Source: an uncultured Exiguobacterium sp. (GTDB taxonomy: Bacteria > Bacillota > Bacilli > Exiguobacteriales > Exiguobacteriaceae). From it: a DNA stretch of 41,662 nucleotides. Below the pieces are notes generated by a model. That model searched no databases, was not told the origin of the DNA, and saw only the letters and a program-made list of their open reading frames with translations. Of the stretch, positions 9,842 through 17,855 are shown piece by piece. The stretch's first letter is position 1. Every line of letters starts with the position of its first letter. Both the position numbers and the translations under genes were made by a program. Where the stretch lies: the NCBI GenBank assembly GCA_913775715.1, contig CAJYMC010000006.1:1-41662 (forward strand), given 5' to 3'.

Positions 9842-9851
9842 CTTGATTCCC

Positions 9852-10613
9852 TCACTTATTTCGTTCGTAGATAATCCGTAATCCATCTAACGTCAAGAAT
9901 GGATCGACGACCTCAATCATCGTGGATTCCTCGCTGATTAATCGGGCTAAGCCGCCGGTCGCGATGACCTTTGCTTCTCCCATTTCTTCTTTCATCCGGT
10001 GAACGAGTCCATCCACCTGTGCCACGTATCCGAAATACGTTCCCGACTGCATCGCATGGATTGTATTCCGTCCAATCGCTGACTGCGGTTTCGCGATTTC
10101 GATTCGCGGCAATTTTGCTGCCTTATTATAGAGTGCCTCGGTTGCAACCATCACACCGGGTGAGATGATGCCACCGTAATACCGTTTTTGTGCATCGATG
10201 TAACAATACGTCGTCGCTGTTCCGAAATCGACGATGATCATCGGCCCCTCGTATTTCGCTGTCGCCGCTACTGCGTTGACGATTCGATCGGCTCCCACTT
10301 CACGTGGATTATCGACTTTTAAATCGAGTCCTGTCTTGATTCCTGGTCCAATCAAGAACGGACGGCGCTTAAAGTAACGTACACACATATTTTCTAGTGG
10401 AAACACGACGGGGGGTACGACAGATGATAACACGATTCCCTCGATTTCTTCCACGTTTAGCTCTGCGTCACGGAATAACGCTTTGACGAGCATACCGTAT
10501 TCGTCCGTCGTCCGTGTCCGGTCTGTCGCAATCCGCCAATGCTCGATCAACTCTTGTCCTTGATAGACACCTAAGACGATATTCGTATTTCCGACATCGA
10601 TGACTAAGATCAT
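9852..10613 (-). CDS. coaX: Type III pantothenate kinase
   Basis: CoaX phosphorylates pantothenate, the first step of coenzyme A synthesis, and is not feedback-inhibited by CoA. The 253-aa protein of the ASKHA superfamily has PHOSPHATE-1 [16 protein letters not shown] at the start, the substrate loop [14 protein letters not shown], and PHOSPHATE-2 [15 protein letters not shown]. The ATG at 10613 follows GGGGAA at 9 nt. It heads the coaX-hslO-yacD-like unit from a promoter with an extended -10. Confidence 0.95.
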   Translation of the reverse strand: MILVIDVGNTNIVLGVYQGQELIEHWRIATDRTRTTDEYGMLVKALFRDAELNVEEIEGIVLSSVVPPVVFPLENMCVRYFKRRPFLIGPGIKTGLDLKVDNPREVGADRIVNAVAATAKYEGPMIIVDFGTATTYCYIDAQKRYYGGIISPGVMVATEALYNKAAKLPRIEIAKPQSAIGRNTIHAMQSGTYFGYVAQVDGLVHRMKEEMGEAKVIATGGLARLISEESTMIEVVDPFLTLDGLRIIYERNK

Positions 10614-10695
10614 TTGCTTATTTCCCCGCTTCTTCTCGATTTTCATACTTCTTTTTATATTCCGTTATTACACGATCGGAACTATATACGTTGTG

Positions 10696-10701
10696 ATTAT
10701 A
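10696..10701 (-). promoter_or_regulatory. coaX promoter (extended -10)
   Basis: A consensus TATAAT (10696-10701) is preceded by TG plus one base on the minus strand, an extended -10. The sequence 17 bp upstream is a weak -35 (TAGGTG). It lies about 80 bp before the coaX start and after the ftsH terminator. Confidence 0.65.
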
Positions 10702-10751
10702 CCATGCTCGTATAGTCACACCTACCGATGTGTATTCGCTCGGTCTGCCAC

Positions 10752-10787
10752 AAAAAAGAACGGATTCGATATCAATCGAATCCGTTC
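10752..10787 (-). terminator. Terminator of ftsH
   Basis: Perfect 12-bp arms GAACGGATTCGA (10758-10769) and TCGAATCCGTTC (10776-10787) with a 6-nt loop are followed by TTTTTT on the minus strand. It starts only a few bases past the ftsH stop. Confidence 0.9.
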
Positions 10788-10794
10788 CATCCGT

Positions 10795-12798
10795 TTACAC
10801 TTGATCGTCGCGTCGCGGCGTATCTGGTGTATCCGTATCTACATTTTTCCCTTCGTCAACGACTGAACCCATTTGCGTTGGAGACTCTGTCGGTTGATCG
10901 ACGATTGCATCTGTCGATTCCGGTGCTTTCTCTTCTGCTTTTGGAGTTGTTGCTTCTGGTTCATGTTTTTTGTATTCGCCCGTCTCTAGGAGATGGTGAA
11001 TTTGTTTTTGATCAAGTGTTTCAACTTCAAGCAACGTCGTTGCAATCAAGTCGAGCTGATCGCGCTTCTCAGTCAGGATATCTTTCGCCTTTTGGTAACA
11101 GCGGTTGATGATCGCTTGGATTTCCGTATCGATTTCGTGTGCGATTGCATCCGAGTAATTCTGTTCGTTTTGGAAATCACGGCCGAGGAAGACGTTACCG
11201 CTTTGACCCGATCCGAATTGAAGCGGTCCGAGTTTTTCACTCATCCCGAATTCCATGACCATTTTCCGTGCAAGACCTGTCGCACGCTGGAAGTCATTGC
11301 TTGCCCCAGTCGAAACTTCTCCGAAGACGATGTCCTCTGCAACGCGACCACCGAGCAATCCAGTAATCTTATCTTCGAGTTCCGGCTTCGTCATGAAGTA
11401 ACGATCTTCTTTTGGCAACATGACGACATATCCGCCCGCGTTACCACGAGGAACGATCGTTACCTTGTGTACTTCATCCGCATCGTCAAGCGTGACACCA
11501 ATGATCGTATGTCCAGCTTCGTGCCATGCGACGATCTTTTTCTCTTTCGGCGAGATGATCCGGCTCTTCTTCGCTGGTCCAGCGATGACGCGGTCAATCG
11601 CTTCTTCGAGGTCAACGATCGAGACTTTATCACGATCTGCCCGAGCCGCAACAAGTGCTGCTTCGTTGAGAAGGTTCTCAAGATCCGCACCTGAGAATCC
11701 AGGTGTCCGTTGTGCGATGGCTTTCAAATCAACCGTTGAATCGAGCGGTTTATTCCGCGCGTGAACTTTCAAGACTGCTTCACGACCGATGACATCTGGA
11801 CGGTCAACCGTGATTTGACGGTCAAAACGACCTGGACGGAGTAACGCTGGGTCAAGAATGTCAGCACGGTTCGTTGCTGCGATCATGATGATGCCTTCAT
11901 TTTCACTGAATCCATCCATCTCAACGAGAAGTTGGTTCAATGTCTGCTCACGCTCATCGTGTCCACCACCGAGACCTGCGCCCCGTTGACGACCGACAGC
12001 ATCGATTTCATCGATGAAGATGATACATGGAGCGTTTTTCTTCGCGTTTTCGAACAAGTCACGGACACGTGATGCCCCGACACCAACGAACATCTCAACG
12101 AAGTCAGAACCTGAAATCGAGAAGAATGGTACGCCAGCTTCACCAGCTGCGGCACGTGCGAGCAACGTCTTACCTGTACCTGGAGGACCTACGAGGAGGA
12201 CCCCTTTCGGAATACGGGCACCGAGCTTCGCGAATTTACGCGGATCTTTTAAGAATTCGACGACTTCGACGAGTTCTTGTTTTTCTTCGTCTGCGCCGGC
12301 TACATCATCAAACGTGATCTTTTTCTTCTCTGTATCATAGAGGCGTGCCTTCGATTTCCCGAAGTTCATGACGCGACCGCCACCACCGCCACCTTGTGCT
12401 TGATTAATCAAGAAGAAGAAGAGGATGAAGATGATGATGAATGGAACAATCGTCGTTAGTAACGCGATCCAACCACCATTCGTTTCTGCTGCCTTGAAGT
12501 CCATCTTGACTCCTTGGCTTTTCAATTGCGTGTAGAGATCCGTTAGTTCCGTATCAACAGCCGGTACGACTGTTTCATACGTCGAATCTTTTTCACGCAA
12601 ATCTCCTGTCACATTATACGTCTGGCCTTCATATTGGAAGGTAGCCGTCTTGATTTCACCTTTTTCAACAGACTCGACAAACTGTGTGTAATTGATTTCT
12701 TTGCTTTTGTTCACTGGACTCTGCAAGTATTGCAGAAACAAGATCAAAGCTAGAAAAATGACCCCAAACACGAGGGTATTCTTCACTGCTCGGTTCAT
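10795..12798 (-). CDS. ftsH: ATP-dependent membrane zinc metalloprotease FtsH
   Basis: FtsH is a membrane-anchored AAA+ protease that unfolds and degrades membrane and regulatory proteins. The 667-aa protein has two membrane segments (about residues 9-25 and 110-132) around an extracytoplasmic domain, then a glycine-rich linker. The AAA module has Walker A GPPGTGKT (204-211), Walker [10 protein letters not shown] (258-266) and the second region of homology (308-327). The zinc site HEAGH is at 426-430. The tail of about 50 residues is rich in Pro, Glu and Thr and looks disordered. The ATG at 12798 has AGGAGG 6 nt upstream. Order tilS-hpt-ftsH is the Bacillales one. Confidence 0.98.
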   Translation of the reverse strand: MNRAVKNTLVFGVIFLALILFLQYLQSPVNKSKEINYTQFVESVEKGEIKTATFQYEGQTYNVTGDLREKDSTYETVVPAVDTELTDLYTQLKSQGVKMDFKAAETNGGWIALLTTIVPFIIIFILFFFLINQAQGGGGGGRVMNFGKSKARLYDTEKKKITFDDVAGADEEKQELVEVVEFLKDPRKFAKLGARIPKGVLLVGPPGTGKTLLARAAAGEAGVPFFSISGSDFVEMFVGVGASRVRDLFENAKKNAPCIIFIDEIDAVGRQRGAGLGGGHDEREQTLNQLLVEMDGFSENEGIIMIAATNRADILDPALLRPGRFDRQITVDRPDVIGREAVLKVHARNKPLDSTVDLKAIAQRTPGFSGADLENLLNEAALVAARADRDKVSIVDLEEAIDRVIAGPAKKSRIISPKEKKIVAWHEAGHTIIGVTLDDADEVHKVTIVPRGNAGGYVVMLPKEDRYFMTKPELEDKITGLLGGRVAEDIVFGEVSTGASNDFQRATGLARKMVMEFGMSEKLGPLQFGSGQSGNVFLGRDFQNEQNYSDAIAHEIDTEIQAIINRCYQKAKDILTEKRDQLDLIATTLLEVETLDQKQIHHLLETGEYKKHEPEATTPKAEEKAPESTDAIVDQPTESPTQMGSVVDEGKNVDTDTPDTPRRDDQV

Positions 12799-12885
12799 CT
12801 TATGCCTCCTCTCCGCATCCATCTCGTTTTTCTAGTGGATGAATACGAATCCTGGCGCGACGGGGCGCGCTTTGTAATTGGTTTC

Positions 12886-12894
12886 ATCTTATCA
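12886..12894 (-). promoter_or_regulatory. Possible ftsH promoter (extended -10)
   Basis: TGATAAGAT on the minus strand gives an extended -10 (TAAGAT, 12886-12891) with only an AT-rich sequence at -35. It would leave a leader of about 80 nt that contains a small GC-rich hairpin (arms 12855-12859/12866-12870). The hairpin has no T tract and is not a terminator. Confidence 0.35.
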
Positions 12895-12918
12895 TGGGAC
12901 AGACGAGATTAAAAATAA

Positions 12919-13464
12919 TTAGCCACCGTAGACTGCAGGTTTCAAGACACCTACGTACGGAAGGTTACGGTACTTCTCTTCGTAATCCAAACCATAACCG
13001 ACGACAAATTCGTGCGGAATGACGAAGCCGCTGTAATCCGCATGCAAATCGTTTTTCCGTCCTGTCGGTTTGTCGAGCAATGTCACGATTTTAACGGACT
13101 TCGCTTTCCGGTACTTGAAGAGGTCGACGAGGTAACCAAGCGTCAATCCGCTGTCGATGATATCTTCGACAATCAAGATGTCGCGTCCTTCTACCGATGT
13201 GTTCAAATCTTTTTCAATCTTGACTTCACCTGTTGATGTTGTCCCACCGTGATACGTTGAAACGTCCATGAAGTCCATTTCAAGGTGCATATCCATCTTT
13301 TTGACAAGATCAGACATGAACGGCATTGCGCCTTTTAAGACACACACAAGCAACGGAAAACGATCGTGATAATCCGCTGTCAATTCGCCGGCGAGTTCGC
13401 CCACTTTATTTTGGATCTCTTCTTCTGAAATCAGTACTTTTTCCATATCGTTCATCAAGGTCAT
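12919..13464 (-). CDS. hpt: Hypoxanthine phosphoribosyltransferase
   Basis: Hpt salvages hypoxanthine (and usually guanine) with PRPP to give IMP or GMP. The 181-aa type I phosphoribosyltransferase has the PRPP loop [17 protein letters not shown], the flexible loop [15 protein letters not shown] and the C-terminal [28 protein letters not shown] lies 10 nt before the ATG. It follows tilS by 33 bp, the conserved tilS-hprT pair of Firmicutes, which are fused in some genera but separate here. Confidence 0.96.
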   Translation of the reverse strand: MTLMNDMEKVLISEEEIQNKVGELAGELTADYHDRFPLLVCVLKGAMPFMSDLVKKMDMHLEMDFMDVSTYHGGTTSTGEVKIEKDLNTSVEGRDILIVEDIIDSGLTLGYLVDLFKYRKAKSVKIVTLLDKPTGRKNDLHADYSGFVIPHEFVVGYGLDYEEKYRNLPYVGVLKPAVYGG

Positions 13465-13497
13465 GCTAGGTATTCCTCCTCCATAATAAACACTACA

Positions 13498-14730
13498 TTA
13501 CCATTCTATCATTAAATAAGATTTTGCGAGGAGTTCAAATGACCCGAATATTGCAATTCGATGTCCAATGACGGCTAAAATCACTCCATTTGCATCGACG
13601 ACGACCGGAACCTGTTCTCGTAGATAACGCGGAACCTTAGCGTCAATCAGAATTCGACTGACTTTTTTCGATCCCACCGCAAGCTGAATCCGATCTCCCG
13701 GACGCGGCGGGCGTACCGTCAACGGGAACATAATCGCGTCCAGCGGGATACCTTGATTTCCGATTGAGAAGCGAACCATTTGTTCACCATAATGATACGT
13801 TCCCAAATTCTCCCCTACTTGAAACGGTAAATCGTCATTCATTGACCGTATCACACGATCCTGCATCAAAAAGCCATATGCACGTCGCATCCTCCAGTTT
13901 CCATAATACACTTCGTCCGAGCCCTTATCCACCCGAAGCCACATAACAAAGTGACGAATCACATCGGAAGAAAACGTTTCGCCCGTTAATGTCGGCAAGA
14001 CGAGCCGCTGTAAATCCGTCGGTAATTCTAAAATACGTACGAGCGGAATTCCGTTTTCTTCCTTACACTGGTCGAGATAGGTCGCGACGAATGTCGTCTG
14101 CTCACGCATAATTTGCTGTCGCGCATGTGCTGCCGCTGCTGTTGCCTGTTCAAACCCGGGACGAATGTCGCGAAGTGACGGAACAATCGTATGTCGAATT
14201 TGATTGCGCAAATATGTGGTTTCTGCATTTGATGCATCTTCTCGCCATGGAACTTCATGTTGCAACGCATACTCGAGTAATGTTTGCTTCGATTCGTGTA
14301 GTAACGGACGATGTAACCAACCGTTACCAAACGGACGAACCGTCGGAATCCCATCAATTTGCGCTTCTCCACGAACGAGCTGAATGAGTAGCGTCTCAAT
14401 TTGATCGTCTTGATGATGAGCGAGAACGAGATGCGAACGCCCGGTCTCTTCCATGATTCGTTCAAAAAACGCATACCGTTCCTCACGACAAGCTGCTTGA
14501 GAGCTCGTACGTCCGGTCCATTCTAAACGTGTCATGAAAAAGGAGATCTTTCGGGACGTCGCCCACTCCTTAATAAAGCACGCTTCCTCGTCTGATGCTT
14601 CTCGTAATCCATGATGCACATGTGCAATTGCGACATCATACCCTTCTTTGTACAATCGATCAATGAGTACCATCGAGTCACATCCTCCCGACACACCTAC
14701 TAAAAGTGGTTCGAACGGCACACCTTTCAT
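13498..14730 (-). CDS. tilS: tRNA(Ile)-lysidine synthase
   Basis: TilS converts C34 of the CAU-anticodon tRNA-Ile to lysidine so that it reads AUA, an essential step. The 410-aa protein has the N-type ATP pyrophosphatase loop VGVSGGCDSMVLIDRLY close to the start, then AHVHHGLR and LVLAHHQDDQIETLLIQLVRGE. A C-terminal substrate-binding domain includes VRPPRPGDRIQLAVGSKKVSRILID. It is shorter than B. subtilis TilS (about 470 aa), mainly at the N-terminus and in the central region. I used the ATG at 14730 with AAGGGG upstream. It lies next to two tRNA genes, in place of the spoIIE-yabS-yabT genes found there in B. subtilis. Confidence 0.95.
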   Translation of the reverse strand: MKGVPFEPLLVGVSGGCDSMVLIDRLYKEGYDVAIAHVHHGLREASDEEACFIKEWATSRKISFFMTRLEWTGRTSSQAACREERYAFFERIMEETGRSHLVLAHHQDDQIETLLIQLVRGEAQIDGIPTVRPFGNGWLHRPLLHESKQTLLEYALQHEVPWREDASNAETTYLRNQIRHTIVPSLRDIRPGFEQATAAAAHARQQIMREQTTFVATYLDQCKEENGIPLVRILELPTDLQRLVLPTLTGETFSSDVIRHFVMWLRVDKGSDEVYYGNWRMRRAYGFLMQDRVIRSMNDDLPFQVGENLGTYHYGEQMVRFSIGNQGIPLDAIMFPLTVRPPRPGDRIQLAVGSKKVSRILIDAKVPRYLREQVPVVVDANGVILAVIGHRIAIFGSFELLAKSYLMIEW

Positions 14731-14760
14731 AACGAATTCACCCCTTTCCATCAAAACCTA

Positions 14761-14792
14761 AAAAAAGCTATCTCTATATAATAGAGATAGCT
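14761..14792 (-). terminator. Terminator of the tRNA-Met/tRNA-Glu unit
   Basis: Perfect 12-bp arms AGCTATCTCTAT (14766-14777) and ATAGAGATAGCT (14781-14792) with a 3-nt loop are followed by a T tract on the minus strand (14761-14766). It lies 8 nt after tRNA-Glu and 30 bp before the tilS start. Confidence 0.9.
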
Positions 14793-14800
14793 TTTAAGAA

Positions 14801-14872
14801 TGACCCGTACGGGATTCGAACCCGTGTTACCGCCGTGAAAGGGCGGTGTCTTAACCGCTTGACCAACGGGCC
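14801..14872 (-). tRNA. tRNA-Glu (anticodon UUC)
   Basis: A full cloverleaf can be drawn. The acceptor GGCCCGT pairs with ACGGGTC, including one G-U pair. The anticodon stem CCGCC/GGCGG holds loop CTTTCAC, so the anticodon is TTC. The T arm contains GGGTTCGAATCCC. The discriminator is A and no CCA is encoded, so the end must be added by nucleotidyltransferase. It is co-transcribed with tRNA-Met 10 bp upstream. Confidence 0.97.
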
Positions 14873-14882
14873 AAAAAAAATA

Positions 14883-14959
14883 TGGTAGCGGCGGAGGGAG
14901 TCGAACCCACGACCTCACGGGTATGAACCGTACGCTCTAGCCAGCTGAGCTACACCGCC
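14883..14959 (-). tRNA. tRNA-Met, elongator (anticodon CAU)
   Basis: The 77-nt tRNA starts GGCGGTGTAGCTCAG and ends with an encoded CCA. The anticodon stem TACGG/CCGTG holds loop TTCATAC, giving CAT. It has a paired G1-C72 and lacks the three G-C pairs in the anticodon stem that mark initiator tRNAs. It closely resembles the tRNA-Met that precedes tRNA-Glu after yabR in B. subtilis. A lysidine-modified Ile tRNA has the same anticodon but differs in body sequence. Confidence 0.93.
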
Positions 14960-14994
14960 ATATTTTTAACTCGTGCGTCTTAAGCACATTTTCT

Positions 14995-15023
14995 ATAATA
15001 CGGGCAGGTCAAATGAAAGTCAA
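14995..15023 (-). promoter_or_regulatory. tRNA-Met/tRNA-Glu promoter (sigma-A)
   Basis: The -35 TTGACT (15018-15023) is separated by exactly 17 bp from the -10 TATTAT (14995-15000). It lies between the yabR terminator and tRNA-Met, about 35 bp before the mature tRNA. Confidence 0.85.
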
Positions 15024-15044
15024 CGCTTTTTATAAAAATAATTT

Positions 15045-15083
15045 CAAAAAAATAAAAGATGGAATGAACGGCGTCATTCCATC
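15045..15083 (-). terminator. Terminator of yabR
   Basis: Perfect 10-bp arms GATGGAATGA (15058-15067) and TCATTCCATC (15074-15083) with a 6-nt loop are followed on the minus strand by TTTTATTTTTTTG. Confidence 0.9.
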
Positions 15084-15112
15084 TCTATTCTTATAAAGAA
15101 CAGGTCAGCAAG

Positions 15113-15628
15113 TTATTGACGTTTTGCGCCGCGTCCGCCACGTTTTGAATCCGTTTGACGTTTCAATGTAGCAAGACGATCTTCACTATCTTTCAGGAAA
15201 CTAGACATCAACGTATCGAACGATTGTTCTTTGCGCGGTGGTGGTGTATTGCGACCACCTTTGTTGAAGCCTCCACGGTTACCGCCTCCACGTGGTCCCT
15301 TGTTATCGAACGAACGTGGTCCGCGATCTTGTCCTGCTGGACGTGGTCCACGGTCGAACTGACGTGCAGGACGAGGACGCTCGCCTTCTGGACGATCAAC
15401 GGCTTTTTTGATGGAAAGACCAATCTTACCATCGTTTTCAACACTTAAGACTTTGACAGTGATTTCTTGACCAACCGTCAACACATCATTGATGTCTTTA
15501 ACGTAAGAATCTGCCACTTCACTGATGTGAACAAGACCAGTTTTCCCTGTTGGTAACTCAACAAACGCTCCGAAATTCGTGATGCCTGTTACTTTCCCTT
15601 GTACTTTGCTGCCTACTTCAATCGACAT
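15113..15628 (-). CDS. yabR: S1-domain RNA-binding protein YabR with Gly/Arg-rich tail
   Basis: The first 75 residues are a single S1/OB-fold domain (VGSKVQGKVTGITNFGAFVE ... GKIGLSIKKA), which binds RNA and in this family associates with ribosomes. The rest, about 95 residues, is low complexity. It is rich in Arg, Gly, Pro and Asn (GPRGGGNRGGFNKGGRN around residues 108-125). A short acidic-amphipathic segment FDTLMSSFLKDSEDRL follows, then a basic GGRGAKRQ end. The 171-aa protein is longer than B. subtilis YabR (about 128 aa), mostly in the tail. It has its own consensus promoter and terminator. The general-stress GSP13 protein is a related family. The exact role is unknown. Confidence 0.85.
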   Translation of the reverse strand: MSIEVGSKVQGKVTGITNFGAFVELPTGKTGLVHISEVADSYVKDINDVLTVGQEITVKVLSVENDGKIGLSIKKAVDRPEGERPRPARQFDRGPRPAGQDRGPRSFDNKGPRGGGNRGGFNKGGRNTPPPRKEQSFDTLMSSFLKDSEDRLATLKRQTDSKRGGRGAKRQ

Positions 15629-15664
15629 AAATTGTATTGCTCCTTTTTAGTTGATTCGTTTCTT

Positions 15665-15693
15665 ATTATACGAGTGATTTATTCTTTTTTCAA
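15665..15693 (-). promoter_or_regulatory. yabR promoter (sigma-A)
   Basis: The -35 TTGAAA (15688-15693) is separated by 17 bp from the consensus -10 TATAAT (15665-15670), about 37 bp before the yabR start and just after the divIC stop. Confidence 0.85.
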
Positions 15694-15711
15694 TCAATCG
15701 GCAACCTTCAG

Positions 15712-16089
15712 TTAGTCTTCTGGTGAAAAGTAGAAGATCGTTTCCCCTTTTTTCGAATAGAGCAACTCGCTCCGGGCTAAGTTCGCTACATACTCTTTAT
15801 CATTAAGACGATTAATTTCTTCTTTCAGACGGGCGGTTTCTTTTTTCGCTTTCGTCTGTTCTTGTTCAGCGACTTGAAACGACTGCTTTTGTTCGGCGAT
15901 CAATTGCCGCTTTTCCATGTATGACCACCCCATGAGGGAAAAGATGAGCAAAAAGACGGTCAGACACAGGAAAAAGCGATTCTTGAGACGTCGACGGTTT
16001 TCGATGGCATTCTGACTCAACTGCTTCTTACGGTCATTGAGCGGCTTGATCTTTGGCGTAGGGCGCCCCGATTCGAGCGGTGTTGGCAT
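15712..16089 (-). CDS. divIC: Cell-division protein DivIC (FtsB family)
   Basis: DivIC is a single-pass membrane protein that joins FtsL and DivIB in the division complex. The 125-aa protein has a basic cytoplasmic N-terminus of about 38 residues and one membrane helix (about 39-56, FFLCLTVFLLIFSLMGW). A heptad-like coiled coil (about 60-97) and the conserved DKEYVANLARSELLYSKKGE near the C-terminus follow. GAGGAGGG precedes the ATG. In B. subtilis yabP and yabQ (sporulation) separate it from yabO. Here rqcP lies directly upstream. Confidence 0.92.
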   Translation of the reverse strand: MPTPLESGRPTPKIKPLNDRKKQLSQNAIENRRRLKNRFFLCLTVFLLIFSLMGWSYMEKRQLIAEQKQSFQVAEQEQTKAKKETARLKEEINRLNDKEYVANLARSELLYSKKGETIFYFSPED

Positions 16090-16155
16090 ATCATCCCTCC
16101 TCTTTCTGAATGGTCATCCCTGATTCCCTCTAGTATACTTCCTTTTTCAGGTAAA

Positions 16156-16428
16156 TTACATTGATTCTTCGGAATTCACTTTTTCTTCACGAATGATCTC
16201 ATACATGTCAGATGCTTCTTCTTTTTTCGCATGTTCTTTAATACTCGAAATCGCAACCGTGACAATCTTGTTTCCGAACCGAATCGTCATCTCATCACCT
16301 GCTGCTACCGTGCTACTTGCTTTCGCCACATTACCATTGATCGTAATCCGACCTTGATCGGCGACTTCTTTCGCAAGCGTCCGTCGTTTAATCAAACGCG
16401 ATACTTTTAAAAATTTATCAAGTCTCAT
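16156..16428 (-). CDS. rqcP: RQC-associated S4-domain protein RqcP (YabO)
   Basis: RqcP binds the 50S subunit on stalled nascent chains and supports C-terminal alanine tailing with RqcH. The 90-aa protein is essentially one S4 RNA-binding domain (MRLDKFLKVSRLIKRRTLAK ... GRITINGNVAKASSTVAAGD) with a short charged tail. The ATG at 16428 has AGGAGG 7 nt upstream and overlaps the mazG stop by 4 nt. RqcP is known to contact P-site tRNA near Pth. pth lies four genes upstream on the same strand. Confidence 0.92.
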   Translation of the reverse strand: MRLDKFLKVSRLIKRRTLAKEVADQGRITINGNVAKASSTVAAGDEMTIRFGNKIVTVAISSIKEHAKKEEASDMYEIIREEKVNSEESM

Positions 16429-17855
16429 GACTGTTCCTCCTGCTTCGCTTGATGCCAAAGTGAATCTTGCTCTTCAAGCGTCATCTCAACGAGCGGTCGA
16501 TCCGCTAGTTGTTCCATTCGTGTAAATCGCCGGATGAATTTATCATTCGTCCGTTGCAGTCCCTCTTCTGCCGAGAGACCGAGATACTTCCCGACGAGCG
16601 TCATCGAAAACAGGACGTCCCCAAATTCACCAAGTTGTTCTTCTGGTGTCGCTTCCTTCAATTCTCGTAACTCTTCGATCACTTTTTCAAGTGCACCCTC
16701 GACGTCTGCCCATTCAAAACCGATTTTCGCCACTTTCTTTTGAATGTCTTCTGCGCGCATCAAGGCGGGTGCTCCTTTCGTCACACCATCGAGCAAGGAT
16801 GTTCGCTCTGGTTTCTCTTGTGCTTTGATGTCTTGCCAGTTCGAAACGACGTCGGCTGAAGAATCAACAGTCGCTTCCCCGAAGACATGCGGATGGCGAC
16901 GAATCATCTTGCCACTGACGCTTCCAATGACATCTCGAATATCGAAATATCCTTCATCCAGACCAATTTGTGCGTGGAGCATGACCTGTAACAGGACGTC
17001 TCCTAATTCTTCTATCATTAAGTTATCGTCCTGAAGATCGATTGCTTCCAGTAATTCGTAAGATTCTTCGATTAAATGACGTTTTAAGGACTCATGTGTC
17101 TGCTCTTGATCCCATGGACAACCACCTTCACCACGTAATCGCGCGATGATCTCTTTTAATGTCGCGAAGTCACGATTCAACGTCTGCTCATCCGTGACGG
17201 GTGGCACGTAGACTGTCGTCAAGTTACTGAGCGTCGTCACATGATCGAGTTCATACAACGGCACGCTTTGGACGGTTTGTTTGCTTGTACCTGCTGCCGT
17301 GACAAGAGTGACAAGATGTTCGTCCGGATAACGTTCCATCAACTGGATCTTTAAATCACCGGCGACGAGCGCATCGTAAACTTGTCCGATCAGCAGATGT
17401 TGACGGATCTGTGCTTCATCGACGGCAAACGCCGTTGCATCAAGCAACTGGAATCCTTCAATCGGATCCACACCAAGCGCCGCGAACATCGGATCAAGAA
17501 AACTTTGTCCGCCTACAACATCGACCGCGTCCGTCCGCTCTAATAACTGTTGGACGGTACTTTCAGCGACCAGTGGATGACCTGGGACGGCATAGATGAT
17601 GTCCGTCGTCTTTGAGAGGCGAAGCAATTCCTCAACGATTTCTGTGTATACGTCTTCAAACCGACTATGTCGTTCGTAAACCGAGTCAAATGATGTAAAG
17701 TTCATTCCCTCTGCTGCGAGTTCTGAAACGACCGGATGATCCATTGTCCGTAAATAGACGGGTTGTGTTGTGTTTTTTAATAATCGATAGATGCCAAACG
17801 GCAATTGTTCGAGTTCGCCGACGCCAAGGCCGACGATCGTGATTCGGTGTGTCAT
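16425..17855 (-). CDS. mazG: YabN: SAM-dependent methyltransferase-like domain fused to MazG pyrophosphohydrolase
   Basis: This 476-aa fusion has an N-terminal tetrapyrrole-methylase fold (about 1-215, ITIVGLGVGELEQLPFG and DIIYAVPGHPLVAE). Two C-terminal MazG modules follow. The first carries GGCPWDQEQTHESLKRHLIEE, with the acidic metal ligands EESYELLEAID and EELGDVLLQVMLHA. MazG hydrolyses (d)NTPs, probably house-cleaning of aberrant nucleotides. The substrate of the methylase domain is unknown. This domain fusion is standard in Bacillales (YabN, about 490 aa). It overlaps both yabM and rqcP by 4 nt. Confidence 0.93.
   Translation of the reverse strand: MTHRITIVGLGVGELEQLPFGIYRLLKNTTQPVYLRTMDHPVVSELAAEGMNFTSFDSVYERHSRFEDVYTEIVEELLRLSKTTDIIYAVPGHPLVAESTVQQLLERTDAVDVVGGQSFLDPMFAALGVDPIEGFQLLDATAFAVDEAQIRQHLLIGQVYDALVAGDLKIQLMERYPDEHLVTLVTAAGTSKQTVQSVPLYELDHVTTLSNLTTVYVPPVTDEQTLNRDFATLKEIIARLRGEGGCPWDQEQTHESLKRHLIEESYELLEAIDLQDDNLMIEELGDVLLQVMLHAQIGLDEGYFDIRDVIGSVSGKMIRRHPHVFGEATVDSSADVVSNWQDIKAQEKPERTSLLDGVTKGAPALMRAEDIQKKVAKIGFEWADVEGALEKVIEELRELKEATPEEQLGEFGDVLFSMTLVGKYLGLSAEEGLQRTNDKFIRRFTRMEQLADRPLVEMTLEEQDSLWHQAKQEEQS

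Noticed and set aside
10993-11694. A 233-codon open frame on the plus strand across ftsH.
   Set aside because: It is antisense to well-conserved FtsH coding sequence, has no Shine-Dalgarno and its translation resembles no family. It is a shadow of codon bias.
12851-12870. GC-rich hairpin in the ftsH leader.
   Set aside because: The stem is only 5 bp and no T tract follows. It is not a terminator, and no riboswitch or CIRCE-type pattern is seen.
16112-16150. TATACT as a divIC promoter.
   Set aside because: No acceptable -35 at 16-18 bp and no extended -10. divIC can be read from the upstream mfd-rqcP transcript.
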